DNA from: Hymenobacter daecheongensis DSM 21074
GTDB taxonomy: Bacteria > Bacteroidota > Bacteroidia > Cytophagales > Hymenobacteraceae
DNA length: 64,000 bases
Direction: 5' to 3'
Assembly (NCBI RefSeq): GCF_900141805.1
Contig: NZ_FQYN01000004.1
Coordinates: 1-64,000, forward strand
Shown: positions 9,464 through 17,592 of the stretch, one piece after another
Position numbering within the stretch: position 1 is the first letter of the stretch
Layout of the letters: each line of letters opens with the position of its first letter
The notes under the pieces: model-generated
What the model saw: only the letters and a program-made list of their open reading frames with translations
What the model was told of the DNA's origin: nothing
Database searches by the model: none
Program-made: the position numbers and the translations under genes

Positions 9464-10444
9464 TTACTTCTCCCGCTCTATCGTGTAGTTAATCAGCTGC
9501 TCCAATGACTGGCGCGAGGGCGACTCCGGGAACGTGCGTAGCAGCGTGAGGGCCTCGTCGCGGTAGTTTTTCATGGTCCGGATGGCATAATCCAGCCCGC
9601 CGGACTGCTTCACGAACTCAATCACGGCTTGCACGCGGTCCTTGCGGCCGTCGTTGTTTTTCACGTTGTAGATGATGCGGCGCTTGGTGAGCCAGTCGGC
9701 CTGCTGCAGGGCATAAATCAGCGGCAGCGTCATTTTTTTCTCCTTGATATCGATGCCCACGGGCTTGCCGATTTCGTCGGTGCCGAAGTCGAATAGGTCG
9801 TCTTTGATCTGGAAGGCCATGCCCACCTTCTCGCCAAAAAGCCGCGCCCGTTCAATGGTTTCTTTGTCGGCCCCGGCCGAGGCCGCGCCCACGGCGCAGC
9901 AGGAGGCAATAAGGGAGGCCGTTTTCTGGCGGATAATGTCGAAATACACGTCCTCGGTGATGTCGAGGCGGCGGGCTTTTTCGATCTGCAGCAGCTCGCC
10001 TTCGCTCAGCTCGCGCACGGCGTTGCTCACTATCTTGAGCAGGTCGTAGTCGTCGTGCTCCAGGCTCAGCAGCAGGCCCTTGCTGAGCAGATAGTCGCCC
10101 ACGAGCACGGCAATCTTGTTTTTCCAGAGCGCATTGATGGAAAAAAAGCCGCGCCGGTAGTTGCTTTCGTCCACCACATCGTCGTGCACCAGCGTGGCCG
10201 TGTGCAGCAACTCGATGAGGGCCGCGCCGCGAAACGTAGCTTCCGGCAGCGGGTCGCCGCCGCTGATTTTGGCCGTGAAGAACACAAACATGGGCCGAAT
10301 CTGCTTGCCCTTGCGCTTCACGATGTAGCCCATTATCTTATCGAGCAGCAGCACCTTGGTTTGCATGGAGGCGCGGAACTTGCGCTCAAATTCCTCCATT
10401 TCGGCCGCTATCGGGGCCTGTATTACATCCAGGGTACTTTTCAT
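9464..10444 (-). CDS. All-trans polyprenyl diphosphate synthase
   Basis: 326 aa. Long-chain prenyl synthases condense IPP onto an allylic diphosphate to give the menaquinone side chain. Both aspartate-rich motifs are present: 'HDDVVDE' (first, with the downstream RRG) and 'KDDLFDFG' (second). The size fits octaprenyl/heptaprenyl synthases (IspB/HepT-like). I use the ATG at 10444 (MKSTLDVIQ); a start 7 codons upstream is also open. It is divergent from the hydrolase gene. Product chain length cannot be told from the sequence by eye. Confidence 0.9.
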   Translation of the reverse strand: MKSTLDVIQAPIAAEMEEFERKFRASMQTKVLLLDKIMGYIVKRKGKQIRPMFVFFTAKISGGDPLPEATFRGAALIELLHTATLVHDDVVDESNYRRGFFSINALWKNKIAVLVGDYLLSKGLLLSLEHDDYDLLKIVSNAVRELSEGELLQIEKARRLDITEDVYFDIIRQKTASLIASCCAVGAASAGADKETIERARLFGEKVGMAFQIKDDLFDFGTDEIGKPVGIDIKEKKMTLPLIYALQQADWLTKRRIIYNVKNNDGRKDRVQAVIEFVKQSGGLDYAIRTMKNYRDEALTLLRTFPESPSRQSLEQLINYTIEREK

Positions 10445-10608
10445 GCGGGGGCTTGCGCGACTCAAAGTGGCCTCGGGGCCGCGCCGGGCAGCTCAAAGCG
10501 CTGCAATGATACGCGCCTGTCCGGCCGTTTCCTAACCAGCAGGCCGCCCCGCCGGTTTTTGCAATGTACTTTTACCTTCGGTCGTTTCACCTTCTCATCC
10601 TGCTGCCG

Positions 10609-11487
10609 ATGTCTGCCTCCGCCCCGCTTACCAAGGTTGAGTTTCTGCTAACTGCCCCACACCACAACCGGCCCTTCGCCATCGATGCCCGCTACGTGCC
10701 CAACGGTCGGCCCAAGCCCGTGCTGGTGTTTATTCACGGCTTTAAGGGCTTCAAAGACTGGGGTCATTTCAACGTCATGGCTGACTGGTTTGCCCGCCAG
10801 GGCTTCGTGTTCGTAAAGCTGAACCTGTCGCACAATGGCCTCGTGGTGGGCGGCACCGGCGATTTGGAAGATCTGGAAGCCTTCGGCCAAAACAACTTCA
10901 GCCTGGAGCTGGACGACATCGGGGCCCTGCTCGACGCGCTGTTTCGGGGCCGCCCCGAGCTGCCCGCCGCCGAGCTGAGCCTCGACTGCTTGGCCCTCAT
11001 CGGGCACAGCCGCGGCGGGGGCCTGGCGCTGCTCAAGGCCGCCGAAGACAAGCGCGTGAAGGCCGTGGTGACGTGGGCCGCCATTGGTAACGTGAACCCC
11101 GGCTGGCCCGAGGCGCTAATGCAGCACTGGCAGCAGCAGGGCGTGTTTCACGTCGAAAATACGCGCACCGGCCAGCAGCTGCCGCTCTATTTCCAGATTG
11201 TGGAAGACTACCACCGCAACCGCCTGCGCCTCGATATTCCGCACAACGTGCGCCGCAAGCTGCGCCAGCCCCTACTCATCGCCCACGGCGACCAGGACGA
11301 AACCGTGCCCCTGGCCCGCGCCCACGAGCTGAAAAAGCACAAGCCCGACGCCGAGCTGCTCATTCTGCCCGGCGTCACCCACAATTTCGGCGGTGCCCAC
11401 CCCTGGCAATCCGAAGAGTTACCCGCCGAGTCGGAGCAGGCAGCCGAAGCCACGGTGGAGTTTTTGCGGCGGGTGTTTTCGACGTAG
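10609..11487 (+). CDS. Alpha/beta hydrolase
   Basis: 292 aa cytosolic serine hydrolase. The oxyanion region 'FIHGFKGFKDWG' and the nucleophile elbow 'GHSRGG' are visible, with 'HGDQDETVP' (acid) and 'THNFGG' (histidine) completing the triad. It resembles dienelactone-hydrolase/BAAT-like peptidase-type hydrolases; the substrate is unknown. I start at 10609 (MSASAPLTK), because the upstream ATG at 10564 lies before a TACCTTCG -7-like box (10573-10580). Confidence 0.88.
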   Translation: MSASAPLTKVEFLLTAPHHNRPFAIDARYVPNGRPKPVLVFIHGFKGFKDWGHFNVMADWFARQGFVFVKLNLSHNGLVVGGTGDLEDLEAFGQNNFSLELDDIGALLDALFRGRPELPAAELSLDCLALIGHSRGGGLALLKAAEDKRVKAVVTWAAIGNVNPGWPEALMQHWQQQGVFHVENTRTGQQLPLYFQIVEDYHRNRLRLDIPHNVRRKLRQPLLIAHGDQDETVPLARAHELKKHKPDAELLILPGVTHNFGGAHPWQSEELPAESEQAAEATVEFLRRVFST

Positions 11488-11496
11488 CGCTGGGCT

Positions 11497-11690
11497 CACT
11501 AGAACGTCATTCCGAGCGCAGCCGAGGAATCTCGCGTGCTGACGCGTGCAACGGTATTGTCATGCTGAGTGAAGTCGAAGCATCTCGCGTGCTGATGTTG
11601 CCAAAGCAATCTGAGCCCCTCCCTTTTGGGGAGGGGTTGGGGAGGGGTCCAACGAAGCGGTAGAGATGCTTCGACAAGCTCAGCATGACA
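11497..11690. repeat. Composite REP-like intergenic repeat
   Basis: Three elements are nested here. A 39-bp unit at 11497-11535 recurs identically at 38038-38076. An inverted pair has arms at 11559-11586 and 11663-11690 (TGTCATGCTGAG ... CGAAGCATCTC). Between the arms is a G/C-tract hairpin, CCCCTCCC/GGGAGGGG (11616-11636). The region between the hydrolase and folK is made almost entirely of these repeats. Confidence 0.85.
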
Positions 11691-11735
11691 CGCTCTGCCC
11701 ATCCTGATTTTTCATTTTTAATTCTCAATTTTTAA

Positions 11736-12221
11736 TTGAAAACCGCTTACCTCCTGCTCGGCTCCAACCTCGGCGACCGGGCTGCCATCCTGCACGCCGC
11801 CATCCAAACCCTGGCCGCTACCGCCGGCCCCATCCAGGCCGTTTCGGCCCGCTACGAAACCGCCGCCTGGGGCCTCCCCGACCAGCCCGCCTACCTCAAC
11901 CAGGCCGTGCAACTCCAAACCGCCCTTAGCCCCGAGCAGCTCCTGGCCGCCTGCCTCGCCACCGAGCAGCAGGCCGGCCGCACCCGCCGCATCCGCTGGG
12001 ACGCCCGCACCCTCGACGTAGACATCCTGCTCTACGACGATTTAATCATTGATTCGCCGCAGCTGCAAGTGCCCCACCCGCGCCTGCCCGAGCGGCGGTT
12101 TGCGCTGGTGCCACTGGCCGAAATTGCCGCCGACGTAATGCACCCAGGATTGGGTAAGACCGTGGCGGAGTTGCTAGCGGTGTGTGCGGATGAGTTGGCG
12201 GTTAGGCGGGTTGGGAAGTAG
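11736..12221 (+). CDS. folK: HPPK, 6-hydroxymethyl-7,8-dihydropterin pyrophosphokinase
   Basis: 161 aa. FolK transfers pyrophosphate from ATP to 6-hydroxymethyl-dihydropterin in folate synthesis. The start 'LLLGSNLGDR', 'YETAAWG' and the metal/ATP signature 'RWDARTLDVDILLYDD' with 'PHPRLPERRFALVPL' are diagnostic. The only plausible start is TTG at 11736, and this codon is part of an AT-rich repeat (11722-11738) found at other junctions. It is monocistronic, with a strong hairpin directly after the stop. Confidence 0.93.
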   Translation: MKTAYLLLGSNLGDRAAILHAAIQTLAATAGPIQAVSARYETAAWGLPDQPAYLNQAVQLQTALSPEQLLAACLATEQQAGRTRRIRWDARTLDVDILLYDDLIIDSPQLQVPHPRLPERRFALVPLAEIAADVMHPGLGKTVAELLAVCADELAVRRVGK

Positions 12222-12261
12222 TATTTCCTCGCACTCTACTCTAGCAGAGTGCGAGGAAATA
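12222..12261 (+). terminator. Perfect 16-bp hairpin after folK
   Basis: Arms 12222-12237 and 12246-12261 are exact complements (TATTTCCTCGCACTCT and its reverse complement, 8-nt loop). The left arm begins right after the folK stop. The T-tract is weak, so termination is likely but not certain. It also marks the left edge of the low-GC segment. Confidence 0.65.
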
Positions 12262-12327
12262 ATACCAAATTATAGTACTTTCGAAAAAGCAAACATTCTC
12301 ATAAATCACTCTCTAAGGACCATCATT

Positions 12328-12549
12328 TTGACAGACTACGTTAGTGCAAGCGGCAAAAAATCGGGTGTTACAGCTTATGAGATAGGTAAAGATTTTATAA
12401 AAGTTGAGTTCAATAACTCTAAAATCTATACCTATAGGAGCTCAAACAATAACAAGATCATGATAGAAGAAATGAAGTCGCTTGCTTTAGCATCTGAAGG
12501 ACTCAGTACATACATTGCGAGAAACAAACTTTTTTTAAATTTTAGCTAA
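12328..12549 (+). CDS. KTSC-like small protein in low-GC islet
   Basis: 73 aa from a TTG at 12328; the same frame is open further upstream, so the start is uncertain. The core 'GVTAYEIGKDFIKVEF' followed by 'IYTYRSS' and 'LSTYIARN' resembles the KTSC domain, a short beta-rich domain found alone or in some lysyl-tRNA synthetases; its function is unknown. The stretch is strikingly AT-rich against the GC-rich flanks, which suggests recent acquisition. A TACTTTCG -7-like box at 12276-12283 may drive it. Confidence 0.55.
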   Translation: MTDYVSASGKKSGVTAYEIGKDFIKVEFNNSKIYTYRSSNNNKIMIEEMKSLALASEGLSTYIARNKLFLNFS

Positions 12550-12636
12550 CCATAATTAAAAAGACAATCGGCATTTATTTTTTCATGGACATGTTTTAAT
12601 TGACAAACGCCCGAACAAAGAAGATACGTATCAATC

Positions 12637-12674
12637 AAAAAAAGCGCCCCGCCGGAAATATCCGGCGGGGCGCT
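12637..12674 (-). terminator. Rho-independent terminator of fabD
   Basis: A perfect 14-bp GC stem (12643-12656 with 12661-12674, loop AATA) is followed on the minus strand by seven T residues (12637-12643). It lies 20 bp downstream of the fabD stop. Confidence 0.92.
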
Positions 12675-12694
12675 TCCACTAAAACTAAAGGCAG

Positions 12695-13579
12695 CTAAAC
12701 CGCCGAACTGCCTGCCACTTCCGGCGCAATCTTCTTCACCAAACCCTGCAATACCTTGCCCGGACCGCACTCCACAAATTCCGTGGCACCATCCTGCACC
12801 ATGCGCTGCACGCTCTGGGTCCAGCGCACGGGAGCGGTGAGCTGGCGCACCAGGTTCTGCCGAATTTCGTCCGGGTCGCGGTGCGGGGCGGCATCCACGT
12901 TCTGGTACACGGCGCAGCGGCCGGCCGCAAACTGCGTGCGCCCGATGGCCTCGGCCAGCGCCGCCTCCGCCGACTGCATCAGCGGGGAGTGAAACGCGCC
13001 ACCCACCGGCAGCGGCAGGGCGCGCTTGGCTCCGGCAGTCTTCAGCTGCTCACAGGCCAGCTCAACGCCGCGCTGCGAGCCGGAAATGACTAGTTGGCCG
13101 GGACAGTTGAAGTTAGCGGCCACCACCACGTTACCAGCCTGGGTTATTTCCTGGCAGATGCGCACGGTGGTATCGTCGTCGAGGCCGAGGATGGCGGCCA
13201 TGGTGCCGGGCTGCTCCTGGCAGGCGGCCTGCATGGCCTGGGCGCGCTGGGCCACCAGCCGCAGGGCATCATCGAAGCGGAGCACGTTGGCCGCTACCAG
13301 CGCCGAGAATTCGCCCAGCGAGTGGCCGGCCACCATGTCGGGGCGCAGGTCGGGCAGGGTGGCGGCCAGGGCCACGGAGTGCAGGAAAATGGCGGGCTGC
13401 GTGACGTTGGTCTGGCGCAAATCGTCGTCGGAGCCGGTGAACATGACATCGGTGAGGCGGAAACCGAGGATTTCGTTGGCCTGCTCCATCAGCTGGCGCG
13501 CAACGGGCTGCTGCTCATACAGCTCGCGGCCCATGCCGCTGAACTGGCTGCCCTGACCGGGAAAAATAACTGCTTTCAT
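12695..13579 (-). CDS. fabD: Malonyl-CoA:ACP transacylase
   Basis: 294 aa. FabD loads malonyl groups onto acyl carrier protein for fatty-acid elongation. 'FPGQGSQFSGMG' at the start, the serine elbow 'AGHSLGEFSAL' and the later 'GGAFHSPLM' histidine region are the family landmarks, and the length is typical. It stands alone between two terminators. Confidence 0.95.
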   Translation of the reverse strand: MKAVIFPGQGSQFSGMGRELYEQQPVARQLMEQANEILGFRLTDVMFTGSDDDLRQTNVTQPAIFLHSVALAATLPDLRPDMVAGHSLGEFSALVAANVLRFDDALRLVAQRAQAMQAACQEQPGTMAAILGLDDDTTVRICQEITQAGNVVVAANFNCPGQLVISGSQRGVELACEQLKTAGAKRALPLPVGGAFHSPLMQSAEAALAEAIGRTQFAAGRCAVYQNVDAAPHRDPDEIRQNLVRQLTAPVRWTQSVQRMVQDGATEFVECGPGKVLQGLVKKIAPEVAGSSAV

Positions 13580-13628
13580 ACGTGGCGGGAGGAAGATGAA
13601 TTAGTTGGGGCGGCAAGATACAGGAATT

Positions 13629-13663
13629 AAAAAACCCGCTTCCGGGGCCGGAGGCGGGTTTTT
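13629..13663. terminator. Bidirectional terminator-like hairpin
   Basis: A 15-bp stem AAAACCCGCTTCCGG / CCGGAGGCGGGTTTT (one G-U pair, loop GG) has A and T tracts at both ends. On the minus strand it would end transcription of the surface-protein gene at 13801 before fabD. Confidence 0.75.
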
Positions 13664-13676
13664 ATTCATGTACCAT

Positions 13677-13778
13677 CTGTCATCCTGAGCTTGCGAAGGA
13701 CCTTTTGCCAGTTGAACGATTGTCGTAACAACGACTTGTCCAACTGGCATAAGGTCCTTCGCAAGCTCAGGATGACAG
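13677..13778. repeat. 38-bp-arm inverted repeat (REP-like, CATCCTGAG type)
   Basis: Arms 13677-13714 and 13741-13778 pair with one mismatch. The outer part (CTGTCATCCTGAGC…GCGAAGGACCTT) is shared with the repeat at 62127, while the inner TGCCAGTTG is local. The loop has a small GTCGT/ACGAC stem. Confidence 0.85.
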
Positions 13779-13800
13779 ACGACTTTAAAATCTCGGTGGC

Positions 13801-16665
13801 CTACCGGGTTATTTCCACCCAGCCTTTATACGTGCGCTTCGTGCCCGCCAGATCGGCAAACTCCACCTCGGCCAGGTAGTAATACACGCCTTCCGTCACC
13901 TTGGGGCCTTTGCTGCTCTCGCCCGTCGGGCCGCCGCCGTCCCAGTTGATGAGCGGGTCGGCGCTGCTTTCGTAGATTTTCACACCCCAGCGGTTGAACA
14001 CCTGAAACTTCGTGCTCCGGATCGGGCTGTAGATCTTGGGCCGCAGCTTGTCGTTTTTGCCGTCGGCGTTCGGCGTGAAGATGTTCGGCATCAGGAACAG
14101 CTGGCAATTGTCTTTGCAGGCAATGTTGCTCGGCGCACTGGCCGTTCCCGCCGAATCGACGGCCACCACATAGTAGCAGCCCGCCGCGCCGATGGTCTGA
14201 TCCGGGATGTTGTGCGTGTAGCGCTGCCCGTTCACGGTGGCCAGCAGCCTGTAATCGGCCAGGCTGGCTTCCGGATTGGCATTCGGGCTATAATACAGGT
14301 TGTAATTCCGGATTCCGCGGCTGCAGTTGGCCGGCAGACTCCCCAGCGTCCACGACAGGAAATTGCTGTACGTTACGTTGGTCGGGGTAGTCTCCAGGTC
14401 AAACAGCCGGGTTTGCAGACTGTCACAGTTCACCTGCTTCAGCGAGAGCACCGGCGTGCAGGGCACCGCCACCAGCCGCACGCACCGTTCTTGGCTCAGG
14501 TTGATCAGGTGCTGATCGGGGCTGCCATACGTGCCATCGGTGCGGATGTAGTAGCAATAATTGCCCCCGATGCGCAGCGGCGCGGCCGTCGTGCCGCGGT
14601 CCACATAGGTGCCGCCGGTGCGCGTGGTAGCCGCCGTGGCTATCTGCACGAAGCTGCCGGTCCCGTCGCGCCGATAGATGATGACCGGGCGCGTCGAGTT
14701 GTCCCAGGGCACGTTGTGGGTCCAGCTCAGGCTTATGCTCAAGGTGGCCGGATCAGGTACGGCTTCCAGGCGCACGCTGGAGGCCGGGCCGGTTACCTCC
14801 GTCGTCACCGGCGAGCCGGGCGTAGGCAGCGAATTGCTCAGAAAGTCCAGTCGGTACACATAGGCGCTATCCTGCGTGTTGCGGCCCTGGTCGATGAAGG
14901 TGGTATCGAGGTAAGCCAGCGGCGTGGCCGTAATCTTGCGGAACACCGGATTCGGCCGAACCGACGAGCGGAACAGGTCGTAGCGCGGCGAGTTGAAGGT
15001 GGCGCTGGCCCCGGCAACGGGCTTCGTCCAGCGCACGGTCAGCTGGCCGTTGGTAGGGCTGGTGCGGTCCACGGTTACGTTGGTAAACAGGGCCGGCTTG
15101 CCATCCAGCGTTAGGCAGGCCTCGCGCGAGGCAAGGCTGGCCCCGCCCGTTGGCAGCGCAAACTCCACATACAGGCGGTACGAGTAGGTTTTGCCCCGCT
15201 CCAGCCCCAGCCCGTTCCGGTCGTCGGTGAAGGTGCGGGTGCCCACGGGCAAATCAATGATTTTCACGAAGCCTGAACCCGCGACAATGCCGGTCTGGCA
15301 GGTATCAACCGGCGTTATGGTGCAGCCTTCCTTGCGGTAAATGTGCAGCCGGGCTCCTGGGTTCTGGCACGCATACGCATCCCAATTCAGCACCGCCGTA
15401 GTGCCCACCTGCGTGGCCCGCACATTTTGCGGGGCCGGCCCCACTACCCTGATTCGCCACGAAAGCTCGTCGGCCAGCGGCGTAGCGCCCGACGACGGCG
15501 GTACGTCCGTGGCTTTGAACACTACCTGGTAGGGCTGCGCCGCGATATTGGCGCACGTCGGAGTCCAGCGGAAGATACCGCGGGTCACCGGCGGGTTGCG
15601 CGGCGGGCTGAAGGGTGTGATGGTGAACGTGGCGGGTGGCAGAATGCCGCCAAACGCCGTCAGCGTGATGGGGTCGTTATTGGGGTCGGTGGCGGTAATG
15701 CTTTTAGTGATGGACGTGCCAGCCACCACGCAGATGTCTTTGGGCACTGTCAGGATGGGGCGCAGGTTGTTAGCGTTGCGCACCGTAATCTGCATGTCGC
15801 GCACCACTTCACCTATTAGCCGCATCCGCGTGCCGGTGCGCCGGTATTCGCGCACCACAAAGGCCACGTTGTAGTCGCCCAGCGCCTCGGGCGAGTTCCA
15901 GACGATGGTGCCGCGGCCGTCCTGCACGAAAATGGGCGGAGCGCCCGGCACCCCCACCGGTGGCCCATTATAGGCCACCTGCGCACCACCGGCCGCCAGA
16001 TGCGGATACACGAACCCAGTGCAATTGGTCGGATTGGGGTTGTTGCCGTTGCGAATGGCTTCCTGCAGATTAGCCTGCTGGCTCGGACGCAGCTCATACG
16101 CCAACGAGTCGCCATCGGCATCAGAGGCGCCGGGGTTGTGCACGAACACCTGCTGGCGCGAGGCTTTGTTCAGCGCCGGGTTGTTCAGAATTGGCGACTG
16201 GTTGAAGGCAATGGCCGGATCGACCGTGACTGACGTGTAGATATAAAATGTCTGGTCCCGGGCATTGGGAATGTTCACCAGATCGGTTTTCCGGTTTTCG
16301 CCAATGAAGCTGACGACGTACAGTGGTTTCGGCGCGTTGTAGGTGTGCTCGAAAAAGTACGTGTTGAGGTAGCTATCGGAGGCGGCTCCGGTCAGCAGGG
16401 TCTTGTCGCGGCGGGGCACTTTGGCGTAGGTGCCGTCGCCGAAGAAAATGTCGGCTTCCGGCGTATCGGCCGGCGAGTTCACATCGGTATAGAGCACCAG
16501 CTTGAAGGTGAACCGGCGCGGATCGTTGGGGTCGCTGGTGGCCTGAATGTCGCCGGCGCGAATGTGCGTGGCCCAGGCTGCCGGGCTAACCCCCAGCAGG
16601 ACCACCATACTCAGCACCAGCACCAGCAGCGCATTACCGGACCGGGACAGTAACGAAAGATTCAT
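13801..16665 (-). CDS. Large T9SS type B protein (gliding-motility C-terminal domain)
   Basis: 954 aa. A signal peptide ending 'AAWATHIRAGD' is followed by a beta-sandwich region rich in N/T/P. Cadherin/PKD-like ('DADGDSLAYELRPS', 'ATDPNNDPITLTAFGG') and fibronectin-III-like modules come next. The last ~90 residues start 'MPNIFTPNADGKNDKLRP' and contain 'FQVFNRWGVKIYES' and 'GVYYYLAEV', the CHU_C/gliding-motility C-terminal sorting domain (T9SS type B). It is likely a cell-surface adhesin or structural protein. No catalytic motif is seen, and the gene is monocistronic. Confidence 0.88.
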   Translation of the reverse strand: MNLSLLSRSGNALLVLVLSMVVLLGVSPAAWATHIRAGDIQATSDPNDPRRFTFKLVLYTDVNSPADTPEADIFFGDGTYAKVPRRDKTLLTGAASDSYLNTYFFEHTYNAPKPLYVVSFIGENRKTDLVNIPNARDQTFYIYTSVTVDPAIAFNQSPILNNPALNKASRQQVFVHNPGASDADGDSLAYELRPSQQANLQEAIRNGNNPNPTNCTGFVYPHLAAGGAQVAYNGPPVGVPGAPPIFVQDGRGTIVWNSPEALGDYNVAFVVREYRRTGTRMRLIGEVVRDMQITVRNANNLRPILTVPKDICVVAGTSITKSITATDPNNDPITLTAFGGILPPATFTITPFSPPRNPPVTRGIFRWTPTCANIAAQPYQVVFKATDVPPSSGATPLADELSWRIRVVGPAPQNVRATQVGTTAVLNWDAYACQNPGARLHIYRKEGCTITPVDTCQTGIVAGSGFVKIIDLPVGTRTFTDDRNGLGLERGKTYSYRLYVEFALPTGGASLASREACLTLDGKPALFTNVTVDRTSPTNGQLTVRWTKPVAGASATFNSPRYDLFRSSVRPNPVFRKITATPLAYLDTTFIDQGRNTQDSAYVYRLDFLSNSLPTPGSPVTTEVTGPASSVRLEAVPDPATLSISLSWTHNVPWDNSTRPVIIYRRDGTGSFVQIATAATTRTGGTYVDRGTTAAPLRIGGNYCYYIRTDGTYGSPDQHLINLSQERCVRLVAVPCTPVLSLKQVNCDSLQTRLFDLETTPTNVTYSNFLSWTLGSLPANCSRGIRNYNLYYSPNANPEASLADYRLLATVNGQRYTHNIPDQTIGAAGCYYVVAVDSAGTASAPSNIACKDNCQLFLMPNIFTPNADGKNDKLRPKIYSPIRSTKFQVFNRWGVKIYESSADPLINWDGGGPTGESSKGPKVTEGVYYYLAEVEFADLAGTKRTYKGWVEITR

Positions 16666-16828
16666 AAACTGACTTATTTAAGGTACAGAACCAAGAACTA
16701 AAGAAGGTCGGTAAAAACCAGCCGGAATCCTAACAAAAATCCCATCGGGCGGGTTACCATTTCCCTACGCAATCCGAACGGGACTGGCCGAAGATTGATT
16801 CACCATCTGGCTAAACGCCCCGGCTGCG

Positions 16829-16859
16829 TTGTTTAGTACGGAGTTGGCATGTACCTTTG
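16829..16859 (+). promoter_or_regulatory. Bacteroidota-type promoter of sdhCAB
   Basis: TTG (16829-16831) is followed after 20 bp by TACCTTTG (16852-16859), an exact TANNTTTG box. The expected transcript start is near 16866, about 35 bp before sdhC. Confidence 0.75.
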
Positions 16860-16899
16860 ATCGACATAACCGACCCCTTCAAACCCACCAATCGCTCCT

Positions 16900-17571
16900 A
16901 TGAGTTGGATTAGTAAGACGTTTTCCAGTAGCATCGGCCGCAAGATAATCATGGCCCTCACTGGCCTGTTTCTCTGCTCGTTTCTGGTTGTTCACCTCAT
17001 CGGCAATCTGCAGCTTTTCAAGGACGATGGCGGCGCGGCATTCAACATTTACTCCCATTTCATGGGCACCAACCCGCTTATCCGGACCCTGGAATGGGGC
17101 TTGGTGCTCGGGTTTGGGTTTCACATCTACGAGGCCCTGATCCTCACCCGCCGCAACCAGGCAGCCCGCGGCATTGGCTACGTGGAAAGTCGCCCCAGCC
17201 AGAACAGCTCCTGGCAGTCGCGCAACATGGGCCTGCTGGGCACCATCATCCTGGTTTTCCTGCTGGTACACCTCTACAACTTCTTCTGGCGCGCCCGCTT
17301 CGGCGACCTCGACCCGGACATCAACAACAACGACGACCTGTACACGCTGGTCGTTAGCTCGTTCCATCAGTGGTGGTACGTGCTGCTCTACGTGCTGGCG
17401 CAGGTGGCGCTCTGCTATCACCTCATCCACGGCTTCCGCAGCGCCTTCCAGACGGTGGGCCTGAACCACCGCAAATACACGCCGGCCATCAAGATTTTCG
17501 GCTACGTTTTCTCGGTGGTGGTGTGCGCCGGCTTCGCCGCGATGCCGCTGTACTTCTACTTTTTCAAATAA
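16900..17571 (+). CDS. sdhC: Succinate dehydrogenase cytochrome b subunit
   Basis: 223 aa, five hydrophobic helices, with histidines in membrane segments ('LVVHLIGNLQ', 'GFHIYEAL', 'LVHLYNFFW', 'CYHLIHGFRSA') that can ligate two haems. It is the single membrane anchor of the three-subunit, di-haem type succinate:quinone oxidoreductase seen in Bacteroidota and epsilonproteobacterial fumarate reductases. It passes electrons between the SdhAB peripheral part and menaquinone. First gene of sdhCAB, 21 bp ahead of sdhA. Confidence 0.93.
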   Translation: MSWISKTFSSSIGRKIIMALTGLFLCSFLVVHLIGNLQLFKDDGGAAFNIYSHFMGTNPLIRTLEWGLVLGFGFHIYEALILTRRNQAARGIGYVESRPSQNSSWQSRNMGLLGTIILVFLLVHLYNFFWRARFGDLDPDINNNDDLYTLVVSSFHQWWYVLLYVLAQVALCYHLIHGFRSAFQTVGLNHRKYTPAIKIFGYVFSVVVCAGFAAMPLYFYFFK

Positions 17572-17592
17572 ATCCTAACCTCGTTCATTCCG

